Below are positions 34,885-44,593 of a stretch of DNA of 64,000 nt, one piece after another (within the stretch, counting starts at the first letter, position 1; each line of letters opens with the position of its first letter). Made by a program: the position numbers and the translations under genes. The DNA is from Sphingorhabdus sp. EL138 (lineage in GTDB: Bacteria > Pseudomonadota > Alphaproteobacteria > Sphingomonadales > Sphingomonadaceae), in assembly GCF_945862485.1 (NCBI RefSeq), contig NZ_CAMAYF010000003.1:62001-126000 (forward strand), written 5' to 3'. The notes under the pieces were generated by a model. That model did not search any database and was not told the DNA's origin. It saw nothing but the letters and a program-made list of their open reading frames with translations.

Positions 34885-36450
34885 CTATGCAAGCGCCTCC
34901 GCAATCAGCTGGCGGCTGTTGGCCAAGCCATATAACGCGATGAAGCTGCCCATGCGTGGCCCGGCGCTTGAACCCAAAAGCGTCTCGTACAAGGCCTTGA
35001 ACCAGTCGCGCAGATTTTCAAATCCGCCCTCTTTGCCGATTTCGTAAACGATGTTCTGAATATCCTCAGCGCTGGCATCAGCAGGCAATCCCGCCAACCG
35101 CGCATCCAGCGTTTGCAAGGCGGCAATTTCAACACCTTCAGGCTTACGCTTTTGCAAGGTCGGTGCGACAAAATCGCGGTTATAGGCCAAGGCAATCGGG
35201 ATAAGCTCAGCCAGCTCCGGCGCGTTTTCGGGCGAGACATTATCGGCATAATTACCAAGATAAGCCCAAACCTGCGCCTCTGTCGCGCCTGCCCCCATCA
35301 CGCCAACAAGGTTCAGCAACAGGCCGAAGGTCACGGGCGGCTGCCCGCTGGGCACTTGGCCATTGTGGACATGGTGTACAGGGTTGCCCAGCCGCTTTTC
35401 AATCGGCTGGTCATGCCATTGCGCGCGGAACTGAAAATATTCGTCCACGGCCTTTGGCACCACGCCCAAATGCAGTTGCTTGGCGCTTTTGGGTTCGCGG
35501 AAGGCGTAAAAAGCTACGCTATTTTCGGTGCCATATTTCAACCAATCCTCCAGCGCGAGGCCGTTGCCCTTGGACTTGGAAATCTTCTCGCCTTTTTCGT
35601 CGAGGAACATTTCGTAAATCAGGCTTTCAGGCGGACGTCCGCCGAGCACGCGCGCGATTTTGCCCGATTGCACGCCGCTGTCGGTCAAATCCTTGCCATA
35701 CATTTCATAATCAACGCCCAACGCGACCCAGCGCATTGCCCAGTCGACCTTCCATTGCAGCTTTGACTTGCCGCCCAAGACCGATTGCGTGACCATGTCG
35801 CCATCGTCCTCGAACCGGACAAGCCCCGCCTCGGCATCGACAACTTCAACGGGCACTTGCAGCACGACACCGCTCTTTTCGCTGATCGGCAATATCGGCG
35901 AATAGGTCGCGGCGCGCTCCTTGCGCAACGTCGGCAGCATGATGTCCAATATGCCCTGATAATATCGCAGCACATTTTTCAACGCATCGTCAAACGCGCC
36001 GCTTTCATATTGCGACGCGGATGAGATGAATTCATATTCAAAGCCGAACTGATCCAGAAAATCGCGCAGCATCGCATTGTTATGCGCGGCAAAGCTGTCG
36101 AACTTTTCAAACGGATCAGGGATGCGCGACAAAGGCTTGCCCAAATGTTCGGCGAGCATCTTTTGGTTCGGCACATTGTCCGGCACCTTGCGCAGGCCAT
36201 CCATATCGTCCGAAAATTCGATGAGCCGCGACGGCGCGTCGGACAATGTCCGGAAGGCATTACGCACCATAGTTGTGCGCAGCACTTCGTTAAAGGTGCC
36301 GATATGCGGCAAGCCCGATGGGCCATAGCCACATTCAAAGATAATCGCCTGACCATCGGCCTTGCCATTGGGATAGCGTTTCAGCAAACGCCGCGCCTCT
36401 TCATAAGGCCAGGCTTTTGATGCCAATGCTATGTCGCGAAGGTCAGTCAC
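34885..36450 (-). CDS. lysS: Lysyl-tRNA synthetase, class I
   Basis: The 521-residue enzyme has the class I signatures SGLPHIGTFNE (HIGH-type) and EKISKSKGNG (KMSKS-type). Class I LysRS is the archaeal-type enzyme used by many alphaproteobacteria in place of the class II form, and its length fits. The frame continues upstream, but GTG 36450 is preferred. It follows GAAAGAG and begins the conserved VTDLRDIALASKAWPYEEA. It is divergent from a DinG-type helicase whose start is only 38 bases away. Confidence 0.95.
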   Translation of the reverse strand: MTDLRDIALASKAWPYEEARRLLKRYPNGKADGQAIIFECGYGPSGLPHIGTFNEVLRTTMVRNAFRTLSDAPSRLIEFSDDMDGLRKVPDNVPNQKMLAEHLGKPLSRIPDPFEKFDSFAAHNNAMLRDFLDQFGFEYEFISSASQYESGAFDDALKNVLRYYQGILDIMLPTLRKERAATYSPILPISEKSGVVLQVPVEVVDAEAGLVRFEDDGDMVTQSVLGGKSKLQWKVDWAMRWVALGVDYEMYGKDLTDSGVQSGKIARVLGGRPPESLIYEMFLDEKGEKISKSKGNGLALEDWLKYGTENSVAFYAFREPKSAKQLHLGVVPKAVDEYFQFRAQWHDQPIEKRLGNPVHHVHNGQVPSGQPPVTFGLLLNLVGVMGAGATEAQVWAYLGNYADNVSPENAPELAELIPIALAYNRDFVAPTLQKRKPEGVEIAALQTLDARLAGLPADASAEDIQNIVYEIGKEGGFENLRDWFKALYETLLGSSAGPRMGSFIALYGLANSRQLIAEALA

Positions 36451-36487
36451 GTGTTGCTCTTTCGTTCCAAATAGCCCAACTGGGCTG

Positions 36488-39223
36488 ATGGAAACTCCAC
36501 TAGCCTTTCCTGCGCTCCATGCAAGCCATGCCGGTATTTGGATGAGCAACAGCGACGGACAGGTGCAAACTATAAGCAAGGGCGAAGCGGCAGGCCGCGC
36601 GGCAGAAACGCCTATGGTCATGCTCAATGCGCCTTTGGTCGCACAAAGGCTTGGCTATCCTGATTTGTCGGGGCTGGACCTTCTGGAACTATATGCCTTT
36701 GTCTACCCCGCGCGCTTTGCCGTGCCGACGCCCAAGGGATTGGCAAAGACGCTGGGCCTGCCTGCGCCAGTCACCGATCAAGAGGTTCCGCTGTTCTTAC
36801 TGCGCGCCGCGCATTATTTGCTGTCGGTGCTGCGCGCCGCGGATTGGGCCGAACGTGAGGGCGCTTGGGATTCGGCACAAGCGTTGATGCGGCTGCGTTG
36901 GCCATGGGCCAATCTGGTGTTGGCTGCACTCAAAAAGCCCGAGCGGCCCGAACGCTGGTTGTTCAGCCGCCTGCCCGAATGGGAGGAAGCCCCACCGCGC
37001 ACCCCGCCCCGCGTCGTGACATTGCAGGCCGATGCCGTGCAAGACCGCTTGGCATCTCTCGTCGGCGGCTCTGCAGAAACGCGGCAGGGTCAGCGCGATT
37101 TTGCCCAAGCGGCGGCCAATATTTTCGCGCCACGCAAAGGCAAGGGCGAACCGCATATGGTGTTGGCCGAAGCGGGCACGGGTATTGGCAAGACGCTGGG
37201 CTATTTGGCTCCGGCCAGCCTGTGGGCCACCGCCGCCGATGGCACCGTGTGGATTTCCACCTTTACCAAGGCGCTGCAACGGCAATTGGTGCGCGAGGCA
37301 AAGCGCTTGTATCCCGACCATGAAACCTTCAAGTCCAAGGTTGTGGTGCGCAAGGGGCGCGAAAATTATCTGTGCTTGCTCAATTTGGAAGATGCCTTGC
37401 AAGGCGGATTTGCCGGACGCGCAGCGATCCTTGCGCATCTGGTCGCACGCTGGGCGGCTTATTCGCATGATGGCGATATGATCGGCGGCGACTTGCCCGG
37501 TTGGTTGCCGACCTTGTTCCGCCGCAATGGCTCCAATGCTTTAACCGACCGGCGCGGCGAATGCATTTATGCCGGATGCCCGCATTATAAAAAATGCTTC
37601 ATTGAACGCGCCGCACGTTCATCGGTGCAGGCCGAAATCGTCATCGCCAATCACGCGTTGATGATGGTCAATGCTGCGCGCGGGCGGGACGAACAAAATC
37701 GGCCAAGCCGTATCATTTTTGACGAAGGCCATCATCTGTTTGATGCCGCAGATTCGATGTTTGCCGCCGCGCTGACGGGCCAAGAAACGATTGAGCTGCG
37801 CCGCTGGGTCATTGGCCCCGAAGGCAAGGCGCGTGGGCGGCGGCGCGGGCTTTCGGCGCGACTTGCTGATGTTGCCTCTTATGACGAAGAGGGCGGCCTT
37901 GCTATTGAAATGGCGCGCGTCGCCGCCGAAGCTTTGCCCGGCGACGGGTGGCTTGCGCGCTTGGCCGAAGGCACGCCATCGGGACCAATCGAGCATTTGC
38001 TCGCCGCGATCCGAGCGATGGTATTTGCGCGCGACGAAACCAACGCGACCGAAAGCGGCTATGGTCTGGAGACCGAGCTTGCCGATCCTGACCCGCAAGT
38101 CATTGACGCCGCCGCCGACGCCGCAACCGCGCTGGAGGCGCTGGCAAGGCCGCTGACGATATTGGGGCAACGGTTGGAGGCGATGATAGCCGACCCGCCC
38201 GATTGGCTCGATGGCAGCGCCCGTGCGCGCGTTGAGGGCGCAACCGCAAGCTTGAGCTGGCGCATCGACACATTACGCGCATGGATATCGATGTTGGCGC
38301 GCGCCGTCGGCCCCATTGACCCTGAATATGTTGATTGGTTGGCGATTGAGCGGTTTGAAGGCCGCGAAATGGACATTGGCATGCACCGCCGCTGGCTCGA
38401 CCCGATGAAGCCCGTGGCAGAAATCGTGCTGAAACCCAGCCATGGCGTGCTCGCCACCTCGGCCACTTTGCGCAGCGGTGGCGACTGGCAAAATGCCGAA
38501 GCGCGGACAGGGGCCAGCCATCTGGATAAGCCCGCGACGCATTTTTCGGCAAGCAGCCCGTTTGATTATAGCACGCAGGCCGAAGTGTTGATCGTTACGG
38601 ATATTAAAAAGGGCGATGCTGCCGCCTTGGCGGGCGCTTATGCCGCGTTGATTACCGCATCGGGCGGCGGCGTGCTGGGCCTGTTCACCGCGATACGGCG
38701 GTTGCGATCGACATATGCGCGCATCGCCGACCGCTTGGCGCGCGATGGCCTGCCTTTATATGCGCAACATGTGGACCCCATTGATACCGGAACATTGGTC
38801 GACATCTTCCGCGATGACCCGCATGCAAGCTTGCTGGGTACCGACGCATTGCGTGACGGGGTGGATGTGCCGGGCCATTCGTTGCGGCTGGTTGTCATGG
38901 AGCAAATTCCGTGGCCCCGCCCTGACATATTGCACCGCGCGCGGCGTTTGAAACAGGGCGGCATGGACTATGATGATCGCATCATCCGCGCCAAAATGGC
39001 ACAGGCCTTTGGCCGCCTGATCCGGAGCGCCGGCGACAAGGGCCATTTTGTGCTCTTGTCATCGGCGGTGCCCAGCCGGCTCTTGTCGGCATTTCCGCCC
39101 GGCACCCCCATTCGCCGCGTGACGCTGGAGGAGGCCGTGCATTCCATAAAATCAGGTCTTTCGTCTGACACAAATTTGCGGCAGGACACGTCAGACACGT
39201 TGGAAGAGAGCAACCCGATTTGA
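36488..39223 (+). CDS. DinG/XPD-type ATP-dependent DNA helicase
   Basis: The 911-residue protein has Walker A in EAGTGIGKTLGYLAP, DEAH-type FDEGHH, and four cysteines (YLC, then CIYAGC and PHYKKC) positioned as in the iron-sulfur cluster of XPD/DinG helicases. The C-terminal helicase domain ends with QAFGRLIRSAGDKGHFVLL. Such proteins unwind DNA in repair or replication restart. ATG 36488 opens a family-like PALHASHAG start; the frame extends to 36431, which would overlap lysS. The SixA-like gene overlaps its stop codon. Confidence 0.9.
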   Translation: METPLAFPALHASHAGIWMSNSDGQVQTISKGEAAGRAAETPMVMLNAPLVAQRLGYPDLSGLDLLELYAFVYPARFAVPTPKGLAKTLGLPAPVTDQEVPLFLLRAAHYLLSVLRAADWAEREGAWDSAQALMRLRWPWANLVLAALKKPERPERWLFSRLPEWEEAPPRTPPRVVTLQADAVQDRLASLVGGSAETRQGQRDFAQAAANIFAPRKGKGEPHMVLAEAGTGIGKTLGYLAPASLWATAADGTVWISTFTKALQRQLVREAKRLYPDHETFKSKVVVRKGRENYLCLLNLEDALQGGFAGRAAILAHLVARWAAYSHDGDMIGGDLPGWLPTLFRRNGSNALTDRRGECIYAGCPHYKKCFIERAARSSVQAEIVIANHALMMVNAARGRDEQNRPSRIIFDEGHHLFDAADSMFAAALTGQETIELRRWVIGPEGKARGRRRGLSARLADVASYDEEGGLAIEMARVAAEALPGDGWLARLAEGTPSGPIEHLLAAIRAMVFARDETNATESGYGLETELADPDPQVIDAAADAATALEALARPLTILGQRLEAMIADPPDWLDGSARARVEGATASLSWRIDTLRAWISMLARAVGPIDPEYVDWLAIERFEGREMDIGMHRRWLDPMKPVAEIVLKPSHGVLATSATLRSGGDWQNAEARTGASHLDKPATHFSASSPFDYSTQAEVLIVTDIKKGDAAALAGAYAALITASGGGVLGLFTAIRRLRSTYARIADRLARDGLPLYAQHVDPIDTGTLVDIFRDDPHASLLGTDALRDGVDVPGHSLRLVVMEQIPWPRPDILHRARRLKQGGMDYDDRIIRAKMAQAFGRLIRSAGDKGHFVLLSSAVPSRLLSAFPPGTPIRRVTLEEAVHSIKSGLSSDTNLRQDTSDTLEESNPI

Positions 39224-39765
39224 CCTTTACCCTTACCTTGTTCCGCCATGCCAAATCGAGCTGGGATGACACGGTCCCGCGCGACTTTGACCGTCCGCTC
39301 AATAAACGCGGTGAAAAGGCAGCGGTTACCATGGGCGTCTGGGTCAAACGCAACGGATTGGCCTTTGACCATGTGGTCGCGAGCCCCGCCGTGCGCGTGA
39401 TCGAAACCATCGACCAATTTGTGAAGGGCACAGGCGGACGCATGGACCCCAATTGGGACCGCCGGATTTACCTGGCGTCGTCTGCGACGTTGATGGATGT
39501 GCTGCGCGATCAGGCGGATGAGCATAAAAATCTGTTGATGGTCGGGCATAATCCGGGGCTAGAAGATCTGGTATTCGACATCTGCCCAGACGATGGCAGT
39601 TCGCCCTTACGCGATTTGGTGTGGGAGAAATATCCCACAGCCGGCATTGCGCGGATGGAGCTGAACATCACGCGCTGGGCCGAACTGGATCGCAAATGTG
39701 GGCAACTCACCCACTTCATACGGCCCCGCGATCTCGACCCCGAACTCGGGCCCGAAGACGAATGA
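39220..39765 (+). CDS. SixA-like histidine phosphatase
   Basis: The 181-residue protein belongs to the histidine phosphatase family, with the catalytic RHAKSSW near the N-terminus and GHNPGLEDL later on. SixA removes phosphate from histidine phosphotransfer proteins in E. coli; the substrate here is not evident. The start is a TTG at 39220 overlapping the helicase TGA, with GGAAGAGAG upstream. It overlaps the GNAT gene by ATGA. Confidence 0.85.
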   Translation: MTFTLTLFRHAKSSWDDTVPRDFDRPLNKRGEKAAVTMGVWVKRNGLAFDHVVASPAVRVIETIDQFVKGTGGRMDPNWDRRIYLASSATLMDVLRDQADEHKNLLMVGHNPGLEDLVFDICPDDGSSPLRDLVWEKYPTAGIARMELNITRWAELDRKCGQLTHFIRPRDLDPELGPEDE

Positions 39766-40283
39766 CCCCTATTATCTGGCGCTCCGCCAATGCGGATGAT
39801 GCCGAAGCGCTTGCTTATCTGGGTGCGGCCACTTTCATGGCAACCTTCGCCTTTGACCATCCCGGCAAGCCATTGATTGCGCATCTAGGGCAAGAACATA
39901 GCGCCGAATATTACGCCGCGGCGCTCCGCGATCCGGCTACCGATATCTTGATTGGTGAAACACCGCTGGGCGCGCCTGTCGGCTATGCCATGATCACGCC
40001 GCCATCACATCCTACGTTGCAGCAAGAGGGCGACATCGAACTGAAACGCATCTATTTGCTGGGGCCATGGCAGGGCGTTGGTAACGGCAAAGACCTGTTA
40101 AATTTGGTGTTCGCAGTGGTCGATCAGCGCAGGGCAAAACGCTTGCTTCTGTCCGTCTACGAAAAAAATGTGCGCGCCTTGGGTTTTTACGAACGGGCCG
40201 GCTTTGCGGCCATTGGCGAAGCGGTCTTCATGGTCGGCCCAGTGCCATTTCGCGATTTGGTCTACGCCTCGAATATAGGTTAG
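39762..40283 (+). CDS. GNAT-family N-acetyltransferase
   Basis: The 173-residue protein starts at an ATG overlapping the previous stop (ATGA). The acetyl-CoA-binding region is LKRIYLLGPWQGVGNGKDLL, followed by SVYEKNVRALGFYERAGF, the usual C-terminal GNAT motif. The substrate is unknown. It is the last gene of a three-gene run with the helicase and SixA-like phosphatase and converges with merR. Confidence 0.88.
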   Translation: MTPIIWRSANADDAEALAYLGAATFMATFAFDHPGKPLIAHLGQEHSAEYYAAALRDPATDILIGETPLGAPVGYAMITPPSHPTLQQEGDIELKRIYLLGPWQGVGNGKDLLNLVFAVVDQRRAKRLLLSVYEKNVRALGFYERAGFAAIGEAVFMVGPVPFRDLVYASNIG

Positions 40284-40295
40284 ACCGTTAACTGA

Positions 40296-40685
40296 TCAGG
40301 CGGCGGCCAAAGCGGTCGCGAGCCGGTCACGCACCGCCTGCAAAGCCCCAAAGTCGAACGTAGCAAAGGATGATTGGATCGGCGCAGGCGCTGGTGCTGG
40401 TGCTAGTGCTGGCGCAGCCGCCTTCTGCTGCACATCCTGTGCCCCGCCTTCCGTCAGGAAACGCCGCGCGCCCTTCACGGTATAGCCTTCTGTATATAAT
40501 AAGCGATGGATAGTGTGCAGCAGGGCAACATCATCGGGTCGATACAAACGCCGACCACCCGCACGCGTCAGCGGCCGCAACATGGGGAACTGTTCTTCCC
40601 AATAACGCAATATGTGCGTCCGAACGCCCAACGCCTCCGCCATTTCACCAATATTACGGAAAGCGTCAGCCGATTTTTCGCGCAT
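40296..40685 (-). CDS. MerR-family transcriptional regulator
   Basis: The 129-residue protein has the MerR winged-helix start with [26 protein letters not shown], then [14 protein letters not shown] and [11 protein letters not shown]. The C-terminal tail is alanine- and proline-rich, with no metal-binding cysteines. In alphaproteobacteria this regulator commonly follows ihfA; its effector is unknown. It lies five bases downstream of ihfA on the same strand. Confidence 0.93.
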   Translation of the reverse strand: MREKSADAFRNIGEMAEALGVRTHILRYWEEQFPMLRPLTRAGGRRLYRPDDVALLHTIHRLLYTEGYTVKGARRFLTEGGAQDVQQKAAAPALAPAPAPAPIQSSFATFDFGALQAVRDRLATALAAA

Positions 40686-40690
40686 AGAAG

Positions 40691-40981
40691 TTATTTTACC
40701 TTTTGACGCATGCCTTGGCTTGCACGGAATGTAAGAACCCGGCGTGGCGTAATCGGCACTTCAACGCCCGTTTTCGGGTTGCGCCCAATACGCTCCGCTT
40801 TGTCCCGAAGTACGAAGGTGCCAAAACCGGAAATTTTAACATTGTCGCCATTCAGTAAAGCACTGGTCATATGACCAAGGATCGATTCAACCATCGCCGC
40901 AGCGTCTGCGCGCGACAAACCGATTTGACGGTTAAGCATCTCGGCCAAATCGGCGCGCGTTAATGTTCCTGCTTCTGCCAT
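40691..40981 (-). CDS. ihfA: Integration host factor subunit alpha
   Basis: The 96-residue protein is a DNA-bending HU/IHF-family protein with [27 protein letters not shown] and the IHF-alpha-type end [19 protein letters not shown]. Together with IHF-beta it bends DNA for recombination, replication and transcription. It lies downstream of fabH with an 86-base gap, and it heads the ihfA-merR pair. Confidence 0.95.
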   Translation of the reverse strand: MAEAGTLTRADLAEMLNRQIGLSRADAAAMVESILGHMTSALLNGDNVKISGFGTFVLRDKAERIGRNPKTGVEVPITPRRVLTFRASQGMRQKVK

Positions 40982-41067
40982 ATTCGTCTCCGGGTCTTAA
41001 CTTATATTGTCAGAATAATGTCATACAATAGAATTTCAAATTGTAAAATAGTGATTTTATCTGAAAC

Positions 41068-42036
41068 CTACATCCGTATGATGGATGCGCCCCAAGTAAA
41101 TCCGCCACCCATTGCCTCCAAAACGACAATGTCCCCTGCTCTGATCCGGCCATCGCGCACTGCGACATCTAAGGCCAAAGGAACCGACGCTGCCGATGTA
41201 TTGGCGTGCTGGTCAACGGTGAGGACAACTTTGCTCGGATCAAGCCCCAGCTTCTTCGCTGTCGCCTCGATTATCCGGGCATTTGCCTGATGCGGAACAA
41301 CCCAGTCGACGTCGGCTGGCGTCAATTCTGTCGCGGCAAGCACCTCATGCAATACGCTGGTCAAATTGGTCACGGCATGGCGGAATACTTCGCGCCCCTT
41401 CATCCGCAATTTGCCGACAGTCCCGGTCGTGGATGGGCCACCATCAACATATAATAATTCATTATGTTGGCCATCGGCATGCAATTTCGTCGCGAGCGCA
41501 CCGCACGTTCCAACTTCGCCCGACAGGACAATCGCGCCAGCGCCGTCACCAAACAACACGCATGTCGTGCGATCTTCCCAGTCCAATATGCGGCTAAATG
41601 TTTCGGCCCCGATGACTAATGCATTATAGGCGGACCCGGCCCGGATCATGCTTTCCGCAACGGAAAAGGCATAGAGGAAGCCCGAGCAAACCGCCGCCAC
41701 ATCAAAGGCAACACCGCCATTGCAGCCAAGCGCATGTTGCACGATGGTAGCCGAAGCAGGGAATGTCTGGTCGGGCGTTGCGGTCGCCAAAATGATGAGA
41801 TCAATGTCACGCGCCGACATGCCAGCCGCGTCGAGCGCCTTGCGCGATGCTTCGATCGCCAGGCTGGATGTTGTTTCATCGGGCTCGGCAATATGGCGGA
41901 ACTTAATACCCGTCCGCTCGGTAATCCATTCGTCGGTCGTATCGACTTTGCTAGCCAGTTCCGCGTTCGACACGCGGCTGCGTGGAAGCGCCGACCCAGT
42001 GCCCTTGATAACGGCGCGAAGAGCGACTTGCGTCAT
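41068..42036 (-). CDS. fabH: 3-oxoacyl-[acyl-carrier-protein] synthase III
   Basis: The 322-residue enzyme carries the catalytic cysteine in [13 protein letters not shown], histidine in [10 protein letters not shown] and asparagine in [11 protein letters not shown], the FabH triad. It starts fatty acid chains by condensing acetyl-CoA with malonyl-ACP. Its start overlaps the plsX stop by ATGA, and the order plsX-fabH is the conserved operon. Confidence 0.98.
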   Translation of the reverse strand: MTQVALRAVIKGTGSALPRSRVSNAELASKVDTTDEWITERTGIKFRHIAEPDETTSSLAIEASRKALDAAGMSARDIDLIILATATPDQTFPASATIVQHALGCNGGVAFDVAAVCSGFLYAFSVAESMIRAGSAYNALVIGAETFSRILDWEDRTTCVLFGDGAGAIVLSGEVGTCGALATKLHADGQHNELLYVDGGPSTTGTVGKLRMKGREVFRHAVTNLTSVLHEVLAATELTPADVDWVVPHQANARIIEATAKKLGLDPSKVVLTVDQHANTSAASVPLALDVAVRDGRIRAGDIVVLEAMGGGFTWGASIIRM

Positions 42037-43058
42037 TCGGCCTGTATCCGCGCCAAATCTTGGGTGATGCGCGCTGTAATGTCTTCTTCGACCAATCGCG
42101 CCGCAACCTCGACCGCATTGGCCACGCCCTTGATATTGGCGCTGCCGTGGCTTTTGACGACCACGCCATTCAGTCCCATGAACACCGCGCCATTATGGTT
42201 ATTGGGATCAAGATGGTGCCGCAGCAATTCGGTCGCGGGACGCGATACCAGAAAACCGAATTTCGAACGGATGGAGCTGGTGAAGGCCCGGCGCAAAAGG
42301 TCGGTTACGAAACGGGCCGTGCCTTCAATAGATTTCAAAGCGATGTTGCCGGTAAAGCCATCGCAGACCACGACATCACATTCGCCACGGTTGATCTTGT
42401 CAGCTTCCACAAAGCCCTGAAAATCCATATGCAGGCCGGTGGCATCGCGCAAATGCTGCGCCGCGTCGCGCAGTTGCTCCGTGCCTTTCATTTCCTCGGT
42501 ACCGATATTCAACAAGCGGACACGCGGGCGGTCAAAGCCGAAAATGATACGCGAATAGGCCGCACCCATGACGGCAAACTGGACAAGGTTCTTCGCCTCA
42601 CACTCGGTGTTGGCACCGAGATCAAGCATCACCACATCGGTGTCTTCTAATGTCGGCAGCAAAGCAGACAAAGCTGGCCGGTCAATGCCGGGCATCGTGC
42701 GTAAGGCAAGTTTGGCAGTAGCCATTAATGCGCCGGTGTTTCCTGCGCTGACGGCGGCGCTGGCATGGCCAGACTTTAAGGCGTTAATAGCCATGCCCAT
42801 CGAACTGGTCTTGGCCTTGCGTAACGCTGCGCTGACCTTGTCATCCGCGGTGACGACAACGTCGCTATGCAGGATTTCGGATGCTGCGCGCAAATTGGGG
42901 TGTTTATCGAGCGCAGATTTAATCTGCGGTTCGTCACCTACCAATAGAAATTGGAAGCTTTCATGCCGGTGCCGTGCCAAAGCCGCGCCTGCGATCATCA
43001 CAGGGACGCCTTCGTCACCGCCCATCGCGTCAATGGCGATACGCGGTTTCATCGACAC
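42033..43058 (-). CDS. plsX: Phosphate acyltransferase
   Basis: The 341-residue protein begins with [14 protein letters not shown] and has [21 protein letters not shown] and the PlsX-type LLDLGAN-like region ([10 protein letters not shown]). PlsX makes acyl-phosphate from acyl-ACP for phospholipid synthesis. The start is a GTG at 43058, eight bases after AAGGAG; an ATG six bases later is less well spaced. It follows rpmF by 22 bases. Confidence 0.97.
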   Translation of the reverse strand: MSMKPRIAIDAMGGDEGVPVMIAGAALARHRHESFQFLLVGDEPQIKSALDKHPNLRAASEILHSDVVVTADDKVSAALRKAKTSSMGMAINALKSGHASAAVSAGNTGALMATAKLALRTMPGIDRPALSALLPTLEDTDVVMLDLGANTECEAKNLVQFAVMGAAYSRIIFGFDRPRVRLLNIGTEEMKGTEQLRDAAQHLRDATGLHMDFQGFVEADKINRGECDVVVCDGFTGNIALKSIEGTARFVTDLLRRAFTSSIRSKFGFLVSRPATELLRHHLDPNNHNGAVFMGLNGVVVKSHGSANIKGVANAVEVAARLVEEDITARITQDLARIQAE

Positions 43059-43080
43059 CAGCTATTCTCCTTGTACAGGA

Positions 43081-43257
43081 TTAGGCGACTGCCACCACTT
43101 CGCGACCATTATAATGGCCACAGGCATCGCACAAATGATGTGGACGCTTCAGTTCGCCACAATTAGCGCATTCTTGGTACGCAGCAACCTTAAGCGAATC
43201 ATGGCTGCGACGCATGCCGCGCTTCGAAGGGGATGTTTTTCTTTTGGGGACAGCCAT
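43081..43257 (-). CDS. rpmF: 50S ribosomal protein L32
   Basis: A 58-residue frame encodes L32: [18 protein letters not shown] at the start, then a zinc-ribbon with Cys30, Cys33, Cys43 and Cys46 (CANCG and CDACG). The rpmF-plsX-fabH order is conserved in many bacteria and links ribosome and membrane synthesis. The four cysteines are all present, so this is the zinc-binding form. Confidence 0.97.
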   Translation of the reverse strand: MAVPKRKTSPSKRGMRRSHDSLKVAAYQECANCGELKRPHHLCDACGHYNGREVVAVA

Positions 43258-43423
43258 CTCGGCACCTGTTCCATTTCAAAATCAATAAGGTCTAAGGCAT
43301 GTTTAGGCGAAAGAGATGGTCGTGGCAAGCAATCGCCAGAATCAGCCGCATTCGTCCGCACATGTCTGTGTGAGCGGCGCGCTATACTTGTTTTTCGGTG
43401 CTTTGCAAGCCGAGAGATAGCCG

Positions 43424-43439
43424 TTAGGGTCAGGACCAC
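43424..43439 (+). repeat. Solitary copy of the miniature-element end motif
   Basis: TTAGGGTCAGGACCAC is identical to the 16 bases around the left end of the inverted-repeat element at 48990-49150 (48988-49003). No inverted partner is seen nearby. It lies 18 bases upstream of the MAPEG start. It could be a decayed element or a shared short motif. Confidence 0.55.
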
Positions 43440-43456
43440 AAACTGGGAGAGAATAT

Positions 43457-43855
43457 ATGTTGAGTTTACCCGTCACGCTTACAATAGCCGCAGGTGCGGC
43501 GTTGGTGAATATTTGGCTCATGGTCCGTTGTGGTCAGGCGCGCACCAAGGAAAGCGTCTCGATTGGCGATGGCGGCAATGAATTTGTCATCCGCCGGATG
43601 CGCGCGCACGCGAACTTCGTGGAAAGCGCACCGTTCATCTTGATACTCATCGCCGCGCTTGAGGCGACAAGCGGAACCAACCAATGGCTTTGGGGGCTTG
43701 GCCTCGTTTACATCATCGGTCGTTTCGCCCATGGCCTCGGCATGGATGGCGGGTCATTGGGCAAAGGCCGTATGGTCGGCACGCTGACCACGATGATTAG
43801 TTTGCTCGCCCTTGCTGGCTGGGCCTTGTGGAACGTCTACGCAGCGATCCTTTAA
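43457..43855 (+). CDS. MAPEG-family membrane protein
   Basis: The 132-residue protein has four predicted membrane helices and the MAPEG pattern FVIRRMRAHANFVESAPFIL, with GRFAHGLG later on. MAPEG proteins include glutathione transferases and leukotriene synthases; the bacterial substrate is unknown. A GGGAGAG precedes the start. It stands alone on the plus strand, between rpmF and the convergent MBL-fold gene. Confidence 0.9.
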   Translation: MLSLPVTLTIAAGAALVNIWLMVRCGQARTKESVSIGDGGNEFVIRRMRAHANFVESAPFILILIAALEATSGTNQWLWGLGLVYIIGRFAHGLGMDGGSLGKGRMVGTLTTMISLLALAGWALWNVYAAIL

Positions 43856-43866
43856 CTTCGCCCAAC

Positions 43867-44553
43867 CTATCGCGCAGCAAGCACATCGTCCGCCACAAAG
43901 GCATTGTGCTTGCGCTCATAGCCAAATTGGCTGGTCGGACCGTGGCCGGGGATGAAGGTCACATCATCCCCCAATGGCCACAACTTCGTCGTGATCGCGT
44001 TGATAAGGTCGGCATGGTTGCCGCGCGGGAAATCGGTGCGGCCGATGGACCCTTGAAACAAAACATCCCCGACAATCGCCAGACGGCTGGGTTGATGATG
44101 GAAAATGACATGTCCAGGCGTATGGCCGGGGCAGTGGATGACATCGAGCGTCAGATTACCCACGGTCACGGTGTCGCCGTCGACCAGCCAGCGGTCAGGC
44201 TCAAAACTATGCGCTTCCATGCCATAGCGCGCGCCGTCACCGTCGAGCTTCTCGATCCAGAAACGATCGTCCTCATGCGGGCCTTCAATCTTCAAGCCCA
44301 ATTCTTGGGCTAGCATCCCTGCTTGTCCGCAATGGTCAAGGTGACCGTGCGTCACCAATAATTTTTCAAGCTCAACGCCCGTTTGCGCGACAGCGGCTTT
44401 CAACTTGTCGAGATCACCGCCGGGGTCAACCAAAGCGCCCTTGTTCGTTTCGGTGCACCAAAACAGCGTGCAATTCTGCTGCAACGGGGTGACAGGAATG
44501 ATCGCAGCCTTTAGCGGCGGCGTCTGTGTGGGCGTAGATGTGACGTTAGACAT
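43867..44553 (-). CDS. MBL-fold metallo-hydrolase (glyoxalase II-like)
   Basis: The 228-residue protein has the zinc-site motif THGHLDH (His69, His71, Asp73, His74) followed by VIHCPGHTPGHVIFH and an LFQGSIGRTDFP block typical of the GloB/YcbL group. It is likely a thioesterase of the glyoxalase II type; glutathione-derived substrates are plausible but not certain. It lies just downstream of the S24 repressor gene on the same strand. Confidence 0.87.
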   Translation of the reverse strand: MSNVTSTPTQTPPLKAAIIPVTPLQQNCTLFWCTETNKGALVDPGGDLDKLKAAVAQTGVELEKLLVTHGHLDHCGQAGMLAQELGLKIEGPHEDDRFWIEKLDGDGARYGMEAHSFEPDRWLVDGDTVTVGNLTLDVIHCPGHTPGHVIFHHQPSRLAIVGDVLFQGSIGRTDFPRGNHADLINAITTKLWPLGDDVTFIPGHGPTSQFGYERKHNAFVADDVLAAR

Positions 44554-44593
44554 AGATATTCATGTGCCGCACGGAAGCGGCCGAAGCAAGCCT

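Noticed and set aside
42568..43581. 337-codon plus-strand frame across plsX and rpmF
   Set aside because: Antisense to two conserved genes; it has no family signature.
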